Assembly (NCBI RefSeq): GCF_019139815.1 | Contig: NZ_CP077079.1 | Location: 2,418,001 to 2,482,000 of the forward strand | Source: Pseudomonas asgharzadehiana | GTDB lineage: Bacteria > Pseudomonadota > Gammaproteobacteria > Pseudomonadales > Pseudomonadaceae | Reading direction: 5' to 3' | Length of the DNA: 64,000 nt | Part shown: positions 1-8,512 of the stretch, piece after piece | How positions within the stretch are numbered: the first letter of the stretch is position 1 | How the letters are laid out: each line of letters opens with the position of its first letter | Notes under the pieces: model-generated | Database searches by the model: none | What the model saw: only the letters and a program-made list of their open reading frames with translations | Told to the model about the DNA's origin: nothing | Translations under genes and position numbers: made by a program

Positions 1-1786
1 CTTTCCATGAGGGGCACATGGCGTCGTCTGGGTCAAAGTTGTAGCAGGCGCCATTCCCGTTGCAGTGGACAGCGGTGTCGAAGCTTCGCCATACGCGTTC
101 GTCGATTGTGCGGTCTAAGTCGCCTCGTAACTCAATGCCATCTACCTGAGTAAGCCGAGCTTCAGGTACCGTTTTGGGGGTTGCGATTTTTCCAGGATTA
201 AGTTGGTTGTACGGATCGAAAGCAGCCTTTAAATCTTGTAACGCAGGGTAAAGGTCACCGAAGTAATCTGGGACATATTGGGATCTCAATCCCTTCCCAT
301 GTTCGCCCCACAATAAGCCGCCATGCTTTTGAGTCAAGGCAGCGACGGCGTCGGAAATGGGGCGGATCAATGCAGCCTGGACCGGGTCTTTCATGTCCAG
401 AATCGGGCGCACATGCAGTACGCCGGCGTCAACATGACCAAACATTCCGTATTGCAATTCATAGCCGTCCAGCAGCGCCCGAAACTCTTGGATGAAGTCA
501 GCAAGGTTCTCTGGAGGCACAGCGGTGTCTTCTACAAAAGGCTGCGGCCTAGCTTCACCCGTGACGTTGCCCAGCAGTCCAACCGCCCGTTTACGCATCG
601 CATAGACACGCTTGACTGCATCGGCGCCTATTGCGAATGTGTGGCCCAAGCGCACCACAGACGTGTCGCTCTGTAGATGCAAGACGAAGTCATGAACGCT
701 TTGCTGGACAGCAGCTTCATCGTCGCCGCTGAACTCGATGAGGTTGATGCCCGAGGTAGGTTTGTCCGGGTCTGCAGGAAAGTATTCGGCAACGCCATGC
801 CAGACGATGTCCTTCATCGCCAGCATCAGGACTTTAGAGTCGACAGTCTCAATCGACAAAGGTTTGAGCAGCATTAATGCCTTCGCATCGCGCAACGCAT
901 TCATGAAGCTGGCATAACGTACGTTAACCAGGATGGAATACTTAGGGATCGGCAAGACGTTGAGTTTGGCCTCAATAATGAAACCCAGGGAGCCTTCGGA
1001 GCCGCACAGCACACTGTTAAGATTGAACAGATCACCCCGTTCGCGAAGGTGCGCAAGGTCATAGCCCGTGAGGCAGCGGTTGAGTTTAGGAAAGGTATGC
1101 TCAATCAGATCTGCCTGATTATCCGCGATGTCGACCGCACACCGGTAAACCTCACCGATCCGATCCGGGCGCGCAGTTTCTTGCTCCAGAGCACCTTGCT
1201 CTAGTACCCCGCTGCGGAGTAACTCACCTCCAAGCAATACCGTGGAAAGCTCTAGAACGTGGTCGCGGGTTTTGCCATAAGTACAGCTGCCCTGGCCGCT
1301 GGCATCGGTGTTAATCATGCCGCCAATCGTTGCTCGGTTGGACGTGGATAACTCCGGCGCGAAGAAAAGTCCGTAAGGTTTAAGCGCAGCATTCAGTTGA
1401 TCTTTCACCACACCACTTTGAACGCGCACCCACCGCTCTTCAGCGTTAATTTCAAGAATGGTGTTCATATGGCGTGACAGGTCGACGACGATACCATCAG
1501 TCAACGACTGACCATTGGTGCCGGTGCCGCCACCTCGTGGTGTCAGCACGACCGACCTATGCTTAGGATCGGCGGCCAGAGTCGCCAGGATCGCTACGTC
1601 CTGAGCGTCAACGGGGAATACGGCTGCTTGAGGCATTCGCTGATAAATAGAGTTATCCGTCGCAAGCGCCATCCGCTGCCCGTAGCTGTGAACAATGTCC
1701 CCTCGGAAGCCTGTTTTAGCGAGCTGCTTCAGAAAGTCGTTGTAGCTCACGCTTTGATTTTTGGGCGGTGGCAACCGTGCGATCAT
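1..1786 (-). CDS. FAD-binding oxidase / D-2-hydroxyacid dehydrogenase, YdiJ-like (3' part outside window)
   Basis: The reading frame is open from an ATG at 1786 to the left edge, giving the first about 595 residues. It is preceded by a GGAG about 9 bases upstream. The N-terminal part has the PCMH-type FAD-binding signature TPRGGGTGTNGQSLTDG (about residue 85) and the second FAD motif NRATIGGMINTDASGQGS. A FAD-oxidase C-terminal domain follows, and just before the edge the Cys pattern GNGACYNFDPDDAMCPSWK opens the iron-sulfur region that YdiJ-type proteins (about 1,000 aa) carry after the flavin part. The family oxidises D-2-hydroxyacids such as D-2-hydroxyglutarate or D-lactate and passes electrons to the respiratory chain. 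It is the last gene of a leftward set with a hydroxyacid dehydrogenase and an RraA-like aldolase, so a role in organic-acid catabolism is inferred; the substrate is not readable from sequence. Confidence 0.85.
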   Translation of the reverse strand, partial: MIARLPPPKNQSVSYNDFLKQLAKTGFRGDIVHSYGQRMALATDNSIYQRMPQAAVFPVDAQDVAILATLAADPKHRSVVLTPRGGGTGTNGQSLTDGIVVDLSRHMNTILEINAEERWVRVQSGVVKDQLNAALKPYGLFFAPELSTSNRATIGGMINTDASGQGSCTYGKTRDHVLELSTVLLGGELLRSGVLEQGALEQETARPDRIGEVYRCAVDIADNQADLIEHTFPKLNRCLTGYDLAHLRERGDLFNLNSVLCGSEGSLGFIIEAKLNVLPIPKYSILVNVRYASFMNALRDAKALMLLKPLSIETVDSKVLMLAMKDIVWHGVAEYFPADPDKPTSGINLIEFSGDDEAAVQQSVHDFVLHLQSDTSVVRLGHTFAIGADAVKRVYAMRKRAVGLLGNVTGEARPQPFVEDTAVPPENLADFIQEFRALLDGYELQYGMFGHVDAGVLHVRPILDMKDPVQAALIRPISDAVAALTQKHGGLLWGEHGKGLRSQYVPDYFGDLYPALQDLKAAFDPYNQLNPGKIATPKTVPEARLTQVDGIELRGDLDRTIDERVWRSFDTAVHCNGNGACYNFDPDDAMCPSWK

Positions 1787-1875
1787 GATAGAACTCCAGC
1801 CGCTTTGCGGCTTTTTTGGCTAACTAACTTTGGGCCGTCGGAAAGACGGCGATGCCCTTAGGGATGTTTGAGAGA

Positions 1876-1975
1876 TTAGGTATCGAAGTCGTATAGCTTC
1901 ACCGCATTATCCCGAAGGATGAAGCGCCGATCACATTTTCCGGTGCCAGATCGAGGACTTGGGCACCGATGGGTT
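1876..1975 (-). pseudogene. 3' remnant of an amidohydrolase family gene
   Basis: On the minus strand the end of an amidohydrolase-2 type protein can be read, with LAPENVIG in one frame and FILRDNAVKLYDF followed by a stop in the next. Joining them needs one extra base, which restores the usual ...VIGRFILRDNAVKLYDF ending of this family. Nothing upstream of about 1975 continues the protein, so only the tail survives. Its place between the RraA-like gene and the FAD dehydrogenase suggests that the operon once carried an amidohydrolase (such as the hydrolases or hydratases of ring-cleavage acid pathways) that was deleted. The rest of the 1787-2128 gap shows nothing else. Confidence 0.55.
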
Positions 1976-2128
1976 ATTCGGATTTCATCGTCGGGTGAGA
2001 TGACTTCTCTACTTCAACCTGTCGGCTCTGGATTTCACGAGCGCTGAAGCAATTTCTCCAAAAGGAATTCAGTGCTCGAACGTTATTCACGGGTGGCTAA
2101 ATAATACCCCTGTAAGCTCCGGCGGCTC

Positions 2129-2767
2129 TTAGCGAATGCTCGCGCGGACCTTTTCTCTGAAAGTGTTTTCGATCCCATCCTGGATCTTGAGCTTGTCTGC
2201 GAGCGTTGGAACGAGGTGGCGGCTGATGACGACAATCCCGTCTTTGTCGCCCAAAATTGCGTCGCCCGGGTTGCAAACAACATTGCCACAGGCAACCGGA
2301 GCACCGACCTGGCCCGGGCCGTACTTTGATGGGCCAGCAGGACTCACGGCGCGCGCATAAGTCGGAAGCCCCATAGCAGTCAGCTCCTCCACATCTCGAA
2401 CCGCGCCATCTATGACCACCGCTGCGACCTTGCGAGCCAGACACACTTCACCCAGCAAATCACCAAAGACCGCACGGTTGGTTTCACCGTTGCCGTTGAT
2501 CACTAGAACATCACCTGGTTTGGCATCGTCTAACGCCCGGTGGATGGCCAGGTTGTCACCTTCCCAAGTGAGGATAGGCAGTACCGTTCCGTAGAACGAA
2601 GCTTTACCTGCAACGTGGTGGATAGCGGACGCCATCATTCCGAGGCGCTGTAATACGTCACCGATTAGTGCAACCGGGTAATGGGATATCTCTTCAACTT
2701 CTTTAAGGGAAGCGCGTTCCCAATCTGCGCTCACGGTAATGCTTTCATCAGATACATTGATAAACAT
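2129..2767 (-). CDS. RraA-like / 4-hydroxy-4-methyl-2-oxoglutarate aldolase family protein
   Basis: This 212-residue protein has the RraA/HMG-CHA aldolase fold. It shows the central GDVLVINGNGE motif, the substrate/metal region DLLGEVCLARKVAAVVIDGAVRD with the conserved RD pair, and the C-terminal GNVVCNPGDAILGDKDGIVV stretch. Family members are either class II pyruvate aldolases acting on 4-hydroxy-4-methyl-2-oxoglutarate or 4-carboxy-4-hydroxy-2-oxoadipate, or the RNase E inhibitor RraA. The metabolic reading is favoured because the gene lies 33 bases after a 2-hydroxyacid dehydrogenase gene and an MFS transporter gene, in one direction. The exact substrate is unknown. The start is the ATG at 2767. 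Confidence 0.75.
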   Translation of the reverse strand: MFINVSDESITVSADWERASLKEVEEISHYPVALIGDVLQRLGMMASAIHHVAGKASFYGTVLPILTWEGDNLAIHRALDDAKPGDVLVINGNGETNRAVFGDLLGEVCLARKVAAVVIDGAVRDVEELTAMGLPTYARAVSPAGPSKYGPGQVGAPVACGNVVCNPGDAILGDKDGIVVISRHLVPTLADKLKIQDGIENTFREKVRASIR

Positions 2768-2800
2768 GGTGACCTCGGCGTGAATCTGTTCGGAGTGCTA

Positions 2801-3775
2801 TTAGTTGAACGTCTTGGATACAGGATTGTTGACTGGATGTTGGGGAGCTTCGCCGCGCAAGACAGCGGCAATAGCCTCAACTGCGCTCATGCCAACGCGC
2901 AACAATGACTCATTTGTTTGCCCTGCGACGTGAGGCGTCACAAGTAGGTTTGGAAGATCGGCAATGGGGAATTGGTTGCAACTGAACGGGGTGATCATGT
3001 CGATGTTTTCAGCAGCCAAAACATCAATTCCCGCGCCACCCAGCTTGCCGCTGCGCAGGGCGTCAGCAACTGCAGCTTCATCGATCACGCCACCGCGGCT
3101 GGTGTTAATCAGGATGGCACCGGTCTTCATCTTTTCGATTTCCGCCCCACCAATGAGACTCTCAGTGCTTGTTTGCAGAGGAACATGGAGGCTCACAACG
3201 TCTGCCTGAGTTAACAAGGTATCGAGATCGACCATGCGTTTATCGAAGCTCGAATCATAAGCAGGGTCAGTCGCCAGAACCTTCATACCAAAGGCCTCAG
3301 CAACTGGCGCAACGTGCCGACCAATGTCGCCAAATCCAATCAAACCTAAGGTGCGACCCTCGAGTTCTATGCCCGTGAGAGACAGCCGATCTGCCGCCCA
3401 AATATTATTTCGGGTCTGATCAGTCGCTAGCTGAAGCTTGCGGCTGATACCCAGTAGTAAAGCGAACACATGCTCGACAACACTTCTTCTGTTTGCGCCT
3501 GGTGTGTTGGTTACCCAGACACCCAACTCGGCTGCTGCTTTGTAGTCAACGTTGTCGTATCCCGCTCCGTGCCGAGCGACGATCCGCAGTTTAGGGGAGG
3601 CGGCGATCATCTCCGCAGAGATGTGGCCACCGCGCAAAAATACGGCACCTACTCGTTGTTGGATATCTGCATAAGACACCGCATCTGGGCCATAGCCGAG
3701 TCGAACTTCACCTACCGTAGAAAGGGCTTTCAATACATCTGGATGGATAGGGCTTGTCACATAGATCAAAGACAT
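2801..3775 (-). CDS. D-isomer-specific 2-hydroxyacid dehydrogenase
   Basis: A 324-residue NAD(P)-dependent hydroxyacid dehydrogenase. It has the Rossmann motif GLIGFGDIGRHVAPVAEAFG in the middle, the catalytic Arg in INTSRGGVIDE, the Glu in the following segment, and the catalytic His in LLVTPHVAGQTNES. An upstream in-frame codon would add 19 residues, but the ATG at 3775 has AAGGTG 6 bases before it and gives the normal family N-terminus (MSLIYVTSPIHPDV). It starts 10 bases after the MFS transporter stop and is surely co-transcribed with it. The family interconverts 2-hydroxyacids and 2-oxoacids (glyoxylate, hydroxypyruvate, phosphoglycerate-like). With the RraA-like aldolase it suggests processing of a branched or dicarboxylic hydroxyacid. 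Confidence 0.85.
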   Translation of the reverse strand: MSLIYVTSPIHPDVLKALSTVGEVRLGYGPDAVSYADIQQRVGAVFLRGGHISAEMIAASPKLRIVARHGAGYDNVDYKAAAELGVWVTNTPGANRRSVVEHVFALLLGISRKLQLATDQTRNNIWAADRLSLTGIELEGRTLGLIGFGDIGRHVAPVAEAFGMKVLATDPAYDSSFDKRMVDLDTLLTQADVVSLHVPLQTSTESLIGGAEIEKMKTGAILINTSRGGVIDEAAVADALRSGKLGGAGIDVLAAENIDMITPFSCNQFPIADLPNLLVTPHVAGQTNESLLRVGMSAVEAIAAVLRGEAPQHPVNNPVSKTFN

Positions 3776-3785
3776 GATTATCACC

Positions 3786-5135
3786 TTATGAGAATTGGTG
3801 GGTGTTGGCGTCATCGCCAGCCGCCGGTGCATTTTTTCGAACGGTCGAGATAACGATCAGTCCCAAGAGACCTGATGCGCACAGAATGAATGCGGGCGTG
3901 GACTGGTTGCCGGTGGCTCCGATCAACCATGTGGCCAGGAATGGGCCTGAGCCTCCGCCGATAACCGCGCCTACGCTGTGGCCAAATGCGACACCGGTGT
4001 GGCGGATATGCATCGGGAAGAATTCCGGCATTACCGAGTAGGTGCCCGCCTGGCAGAGGGCGTAAGGGATCATGCCGAGGGCAAGTCCGACCATAGCCAA
4101 GCTTACTGAGCCTTGCTGCATCAGCATGAAGGACGGTATCGATAACAAGGCATAGGCCACGTATGCATAGCGCAATATCGATTTTCCGCCGCGATACGAG
4201 CCGAGCTGACCAGCGAGGGGAATTAAAAACGCAGCAAGGATCACAGCAACCAACACGATGGTGGACGCTTGGCTTTTGGAGTATCCGAGAATTGAACTGA
4301 AGTACGCTGCAATGAATACAGTTCCGATATAGGTGCCGATGTTTTGCACCATCGAGATCATGATCACCTTGGTCAAAGGCTTGCGATAGTCGCGGATCAG
4401 CTCAGCGAAAGGCTGGCCTTTCTTGACTTCGGCATCGTTCTTCTTGGAGGCAAACTCAGGGCTGTCCTCAATGCTCAGTCTCATGTAAAGACCAATAATC
4501 CCGAGCGGCAGAGCTAGAAGGAATGGGATACGCCAGCCCCAAGCTAGCATTTCAGGATCTGTGAGATAGGCCGCTGCCAAACCGGCAATCGCTGCCGCCA
4601 AGCCTTTACCGAACTGTGCAATGGAAGGAAGAAAAGAGATGTACAAGGCGCGGCGTTTAGGTGGTGCCCATTCGCGAATGTAACTCGCCGCTCCACCGAT
4701 CTCGCCACCGGCAGAGAACCCCTGAAGCATGCGCAACGCAACCAAAAGGATAGGGGCCCATACACCGATTTGCGCGTAGCCTGGCAGTAGACCAATGAGC
4801 GTAGCCGCGGCACCCATCAGGGTGATGCTAGCGATCAGACTGAAGCGTCTGCCTACTTTGTCACCTAGCCAGCCGAAAGCGATAGCCCCAAGTGGTCTCA
4901 CCAAAAACGCGGACCCGAATACAAGGAAAGTGTTAAGCAGGCCGGTTGTCGCATTGTCCGAGGGAAAGAAAACCGCTGCGAGGGTCGCGGCTACATATCC
5001 GTAGACGCTGAAATCGTAATACTCGACAAATGTACCAAATACAGCAGCCCGCGTTGCTTTCTTGGCCTTTCTTGTCTGTTCCGTCTCTTCGACGGTCTGC
5101 ACGACGGGCTCGGCCATAACGTTATTGTTGTTCAT
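3786..5135 (-). CDS. MFS transporter, metabolite:H+ symporter type
   Basis: About 449 residues with 12 predicted membrane segments. It carries the hallmark loop between helices 2 and 3 (GWLGDKVGRRFSL) and the RMLQGFSAGGEIGGAA motif typical of the metabolite:H+ symporter group (KgtP, ShiA, ProP relatives). Members import organic acids and betaines with protons. A GTG at 5141 is possible, but the ATG at 5135 has GAGG 5 bases upstream and is preferred. It is the first gene of the leftward operon with the hydroxyacid dehydrogenase and RraA-like aldolase, and is divergent from a tandem IclR regulator that probably controls the shared 170-bp promoter region. The likely role is inner-membrane uptake of the acid catabolised by this operon. 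Confidence 0.85.
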   Translation of the reverse strand: MNNNNVMAEPVVQTVEETEQTRKAKKATRAAVFGTFVEYYDFSVYGYVAATLAAVFFPSDNATTGLLNTFLVFGSAFLVRPLGAIAFGWLGDKVGRRFSLIASITLMGAAATLIGLLPGYAQIGVWAPILLVALRMLQGFSAGGEIGGAASYIREWAPPKRRALYISFLPSIAQFGKGLAAAIAGLAAAYLTDPEMLAWGWRIPFLLALPLGIIGLYMRLSIEDSPEFASKKNDAEVKKGQPFAELIRDYRKPLTKVIMISMVQNIGTYIGTVFIAAYFSSILGYSKSQASTIVLVAVILAAFLIPLAGQLGSYRGGKSILRYAYVAYALLSIPSFMLMQQGSVSLAMVGLALGMIPYALCQAGTYSVMPEFFPMHIRHTGVAFGHSVGAVIGGGSGPFLATWLIGATGNQSTPAFILCASGLLGLIVISTVRKNAPAAGDDANTHQFS

Positions 5136-5306
5136 GGGCACCTCGGGTTATTGGACATAGGCCTCATTCAAAAAATGGGACAGCGTCCTGTTATTGTTTG
5201 TCTAGCTTCTAGAACGCTGGGCCTGTTGTCAACAGCGAGGATGTGATTTGCCGTTGGGCAGCGTTAGACCCCAGAATGGGGGTCCGAACCCTTGATATGA
5301 CTCGTG

Positions 5307-6854
5307 ATGTCTCAATCAAATCGCTCTATTCCAACGTCATTGGCTGTTGCCCCGGCGTCCAGCCATACCAGGTTGATTCAGATTGTCGATGCACTCGTGA
5401 GGCGAACTGGCGGGGAGCCGTGGGGCGTGCGAGAGCTTGCGGCAGAGCTTTCAGAGAGCCGGAGCACCGTTAATCGGATTCTGGTCTCGTTGGTTGAGAT
5501 CGGCCTAGCGAGTGAGTTAGGAGTTGGTAAGTACAGCGTAGGGCCCAGAATCGACGTCCTGACGAAAGCGCTCAGCGATTCAAGTGTGCTTCTTGGCCGG
5601 AACGGTGAATTGCTCAGTGAGCTCGCTGATGCCTCAAAGTGCACAGCTCTTGTCTCTGTCTACTGCCCGCAAAGTAGGGGCTATTTTATAGCTGCATGTA
5701 GCGAAGCTAATGCAACACTTACCTTCAGGCCTCAGCTAGGCGTGGTGTACCCACTTACGTTTGGAGATATTGGTAGACAGTTTGCTAAATATCTAGAGAC
5801 CATTGCTTCACGTTTAAGCCCGCGAGATGAGAAGGGTGATGTAGATTACATCTTTCGGACGAATGATGCCCTAGGGCAGTTATCGGAGCCTGAGTTCCCC
5901 AGCGCTTTGTCCATCCGCGTAGGAAGTGCAACGAACGGACTTATCGTATCAGTCTCTCTCCACTCCGCTGGAAATGCATACTCAAAAATGCAACAGCAGT
6001 TGGATGCAGATGTGCTACGAGTCATCGGACAGATAATGGCTGACATTGAGTCGAAGAGCCTTCAAAATCTTCAGGCCCATCCCTGCATCTCTACGAAAGA
6101 TAGTAAGTCTACAGTTAACCGTCTTGAGAGGCTTCTCCTGCTTTCCTGCGCCTTTCCTGACGGCATAATTACGTCATCTCACTTAAATGATCATCTTCTT
6201 TGCAATGCGGCCACGGCCAAGCGACTCATACAGTCTGGTGTTGAGGCTGAACTGGTCAGCTTGTTTGGGGGTACTTTATTCCCTGGCCCAAGGCTTTACC
6301 AATGGGCGGCAAAGATGAACTCCGCCCATCGCAATCTTGCTGATATTACCAAGAAAATATTGTCTTCATTAGTCCAAGAGACCGGTGAAACAATTGCGCT
6401 TCTTTCATTCGATGGTGTGACTGGAAAAGCCGAGTTTCTTGACGTCATACAGGGATGGAGACCAATCCAATACAAGCTTCAAATCAACGTGAATGTCCCT
6501 CTCTATGCCGGTGCTGCCGGGAAGGCTGTATTGGCTCACTGCGATCCACACTTAGTTGACTCTCTTGATCTTGTAAAAATTACGGATGCTACCATTACCT
6601 GCCGCAAGGCACTTAAGGAGGATCTGTTAACTATTAAAAAACGGGGTTGGGCAACTGGTGAAGGTGAGCGTGTGCTAGGGGCTTTTGGCTTAGCAGTGCC
6701 TTTTTTTGTCGATGGTAAAATTCGAGGTTCTATTTCCGCAACTATTCCTCAATACCGCAAAAATGAGCGCGACTTGCCGACGCTCATTAACCTAATGCGT
6801 GAATCAACAGGTAGGATTGAGCGTTTGTTGTCTTTAGGCCTCAAAGCTCAGTAA
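5307..6854 (+). CDS. double-length IclR-family transcriptional regulator
   Basis: This is a 515-residue protein, about twice the usual IclR length (250-270). Residues about 24-80 form a good winged helix-turn-helix (WGVRELAAELSESRSTVNRI). A weakly conserved effector-domain-like segment follows to about 250. Residues about 265-315 look like a second, degenerate helix-turn-helix region (NRLERLLLLSCAFPDG...), and residues 320-510 form a complete C-terminal IclR effector domain (VPLYAGAAGKAVLAHCDP, KKRGWATGEGERVLGAFGLA, VPFFVDGKIRGSISAT). The start is GTG 5304 or ATG 5307 with no clear Shine-Dalgarno. It is divergent from the MFS/hydroxyacid operon, the classical position for its local regulator. 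The gene is AT-richer than most of the window. The ligand is unknown. Confidence 0.8.
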   Translation: MSQSNRSIPTSLAVAPASSHTRLIQIVDALVRRTGGEPWGVRELAAELSESRSTVNRILVSLVEIGLASELGVGKYSVGPRIDVLTKALSDSSVLLGRNGELLSELADASKCTALVSVYCPQSRGYFIAACSEANATLTFRPQLGVVYPLTFGDIGRQFAKYLETIASRLSPRDEKGDVDYIFRTNDALGQLSEPEFPSALSIRVGSATNGLIVSVSLHSAGNAYSKMQQQLDADVLRVIGQIMADIESKSLQNLQAHPCISTKDSKSTVNRLERLLLLSCAFPDGIITSSHLNDHLLCNAATAKRLIQSGVEAELVSLFGGTLFPGPRLYQWAAKMNSAHRNLADITKKILSSLVQETGETIALLSFDGVTGKAEFLDVIQGWRPIQYKLQINVNVPLYAGAAGKAVLAHCDPHLVDSLDLVKITDATITCRKALKEDLLTIKKRGWATGEGERVLGAFGLAVPFFVDGKIRGSISATIPQYRKNERDLPTLINLMRESTGRIERLLSLGLKAQ

Positions 6855-6895
6855 TAACCTACGAGCTGCTTGCTTGTGAAAGAATTCTGGGCGCT

Positions 6896-7870
6896 TCATT
6901 TTCTTGTTTCCTCACTAGACTTGAAGCGTGCGCGATACTCACCAGGTGTTACAGCATAGTTTTTCATAAAACAGCGTATCAAGGTTGCTTCATTACCTAG
7001 GCCACACTTGTGGGCAATCGTTTTGAGTGGCGTACGTGACGTGACCAGCATATGACGAGCAGCTTCCAAGCGAATTTTCTCTACCATTTTGCTAGGCGTA
7101 CAGCCATTGGCCTCACGATACTTCCGAGCAAATGTTCGTTCACTCATATTCATGAAATTGGCTAGCGAAAATACCGATAAATCGCCACTAAGATTGGCGT
7201 TAAGCCATGCGTGTAGGTCTGAAAATTGACTGCTATTGGATTGTAGAGTCAATGATGAACTGAATTGGTTCTGATCTCCAGGACGCTTCAGAAAAACAAC
7301 CAAATGTCGTGCAACTTCTAGTGCCGCAGCATGCCCCAAGTCTGCTTCGACTATTGCAAGAGCTAGATCGATGCCTGACGTAACGCCAGCCGAAGTCCAT
7401 AGATCTCCATCGTTAATAAATATAGGCCCGCGCCTTACTTTTGCGAGAGGGAAGTCAAGTTCCAACTTGTCATAGGCAGACCAGTGAGTCGTCACGTTTC
7501 GCCCGTCTAATTTTCCGGCAGTCGCTAGCGCAAATATGCCCGTGCAGACGGAAACTAGACGCTTAGCTTTTTCAGAATGTCTTACAAATTGTGTAAAAAA
7601 TTTTGGATGGTCACAAAATTTATGAATCCCAGGCCCGCCTGGCACGATCAGCGTGTGCGCTGCCGGTGTTTCAGCTTCCAAAATAGCGGCGTTTAGCGAG
7701 AAGTTGGAGAAAATCTCCGTCGTGCGACTCAACGATAGAATGGATAAAGAGTAAGGCGGATTATCGGGATGCGCGAAATGGTTCGCCGCGATAAACACGT
7801 CTAAAGGGCCAGCTAAGTCGAGCAGGCTGACTTCAGGGTAGGTAATGATCTGAACAGATTTGCTAGGCAT
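6896..7870 (-). CDS. GlxA-family transcriptional regulator (DJ-1/PfpI domain + AraC HTH)
   Basis: 324 residues. The N-terminal part (about 1-190) is a DJ-1/PfpI amidotransferase-like ligand domain with the elbow LVSVCTGIFALATAGKLDG and the TLIVPGGPGIH motif. The C-terminal part (about 215-320) is an AraC double helix-turn-helix (FSLANFMNMSERTFARKYRE, then LKTIAHKCGLGNEATLIRCF and the ending VTPGEYRARF). AAGGAGG lies 10 bases before the ATG at 7870. Proteins of this layout regulate amine, arginine, carnitine or nitrile metabolism in Pseudomonas. It is divergent from a small monooxygenase-like gene at 8103, which may be its target. The inducer cannot be read from sequence. Confidence 0.85.
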   Translation of the reverse strand: MPSKSVQIITYPEVSLLDLAGPLDVFIAANHFAHPDNPPYSLSILSLSRTTEIFSNFSLNAAILEAETPAAHTLIVPGGPGIHKFCDHPKFFTQFVRHSEKAKRLVSVCTGIFALATAGKLDGRNVTTHWSAYDKLELDFPLAKVRRGPIFINDGDLWTSAGVTSGIDLALAIVEADLGHAAALEVARHLVVFLKRPGDQNQFSSSLTLQSNSSQFSDLHAWLNANLSGDLSVFSLANFMNMSERTFARKYREANGCTPSKMVEKIRLEAARHMLVTSRTPLKTIAHKCGLGNEATLIRCFMKNYAVTPGEYRARFKSSEETRK

Positions 7871-8102
7871 TTTGGATTAAACCCTCCTTAGAGAGCACTT
7901 CGTGGACTGGGGGGATCTTGGCAGGAATCATCAACGTTTTGTCATTTTTCTAACCGATTTCCGTCTATTGTTAGGCTTATCTAAAGCTATGCAGGATAGC
8001 CAGATGTCACATGTGAGGTTTTTAGTGACACTTACTATCCTTATGTCTTGGTTAACAGTTTGCCCAGCTTCATTAACTTATGTCAGCGTGGAGGTTCATT
8101 TT

Positions 8103-8384
8103 ATGTCGGGTCTTATGAAGAGCGCTATGGGATTCGAAGTGAACATGGATGATGATTTTGAGCACAGGATTTCTACTATTCTTGAGTTGTTGATAAGCAA
8201 TTCGTCGGGTGTCGTCAAATGTGAGTTAAAAAATATTTCCGAACCAAATCGTTGGATAATCGAGTGTTTATGGCACGATCAACAGGCAATGCATGCCCAT
8301 TTTTTGTCATGTCAACTGCAGAATTTGATAGGTCTGTTAGCTTCTCGATCCCGTAAAATTGTGTTTGAATGCGGGAGTGTATGA
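8103..8384 (+). CDS. small protein, antibiotic-biosynthesis-monooxygenase (ABM)-like
   Basis: The frame is open from 7902, but the ATG at 8103 has a GGAGG about 8 bases upstream and gives a compact 93-residue protein. Residues 15-93 have the length and pattern of a ferredoxin-like ABM/quinol monooxygenase fold: FEHRISTILELL, a central Cys-containing strand (GVVKCELKNIS), a Trp-containing strand (NRWIIECLWHDQQAMHAHF) and an MHAHFLS-type helix. The match is only at motif level. The DNA here is distinctly AT-rich compared with the flanking genes, which suggests recent transfer together with the GlxA regulator. No partner enzyme is adjacent. Confidence 0.45.
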   Translation: MSGLMKSAMGFEVNMDDDFEHRISTILELLISNSSGVVKCELKNISEPNRWIIECLWHDQQAMHAHFLSCQLQNLIGLLASRSRKIVFECGSV

Positions 8385-8512
8385 GTCTGATGCTCTAGAT
8401 TTCCTGAGGCGCTTAGTTAGTCTACTTGTCATTTCAGATGATCAAGTATAACAAGTTCGGCACCTCAGGTTTCCGAAATGCTGAGCCAAATAGGCCTCAG
8501 CAATCTCCCACA

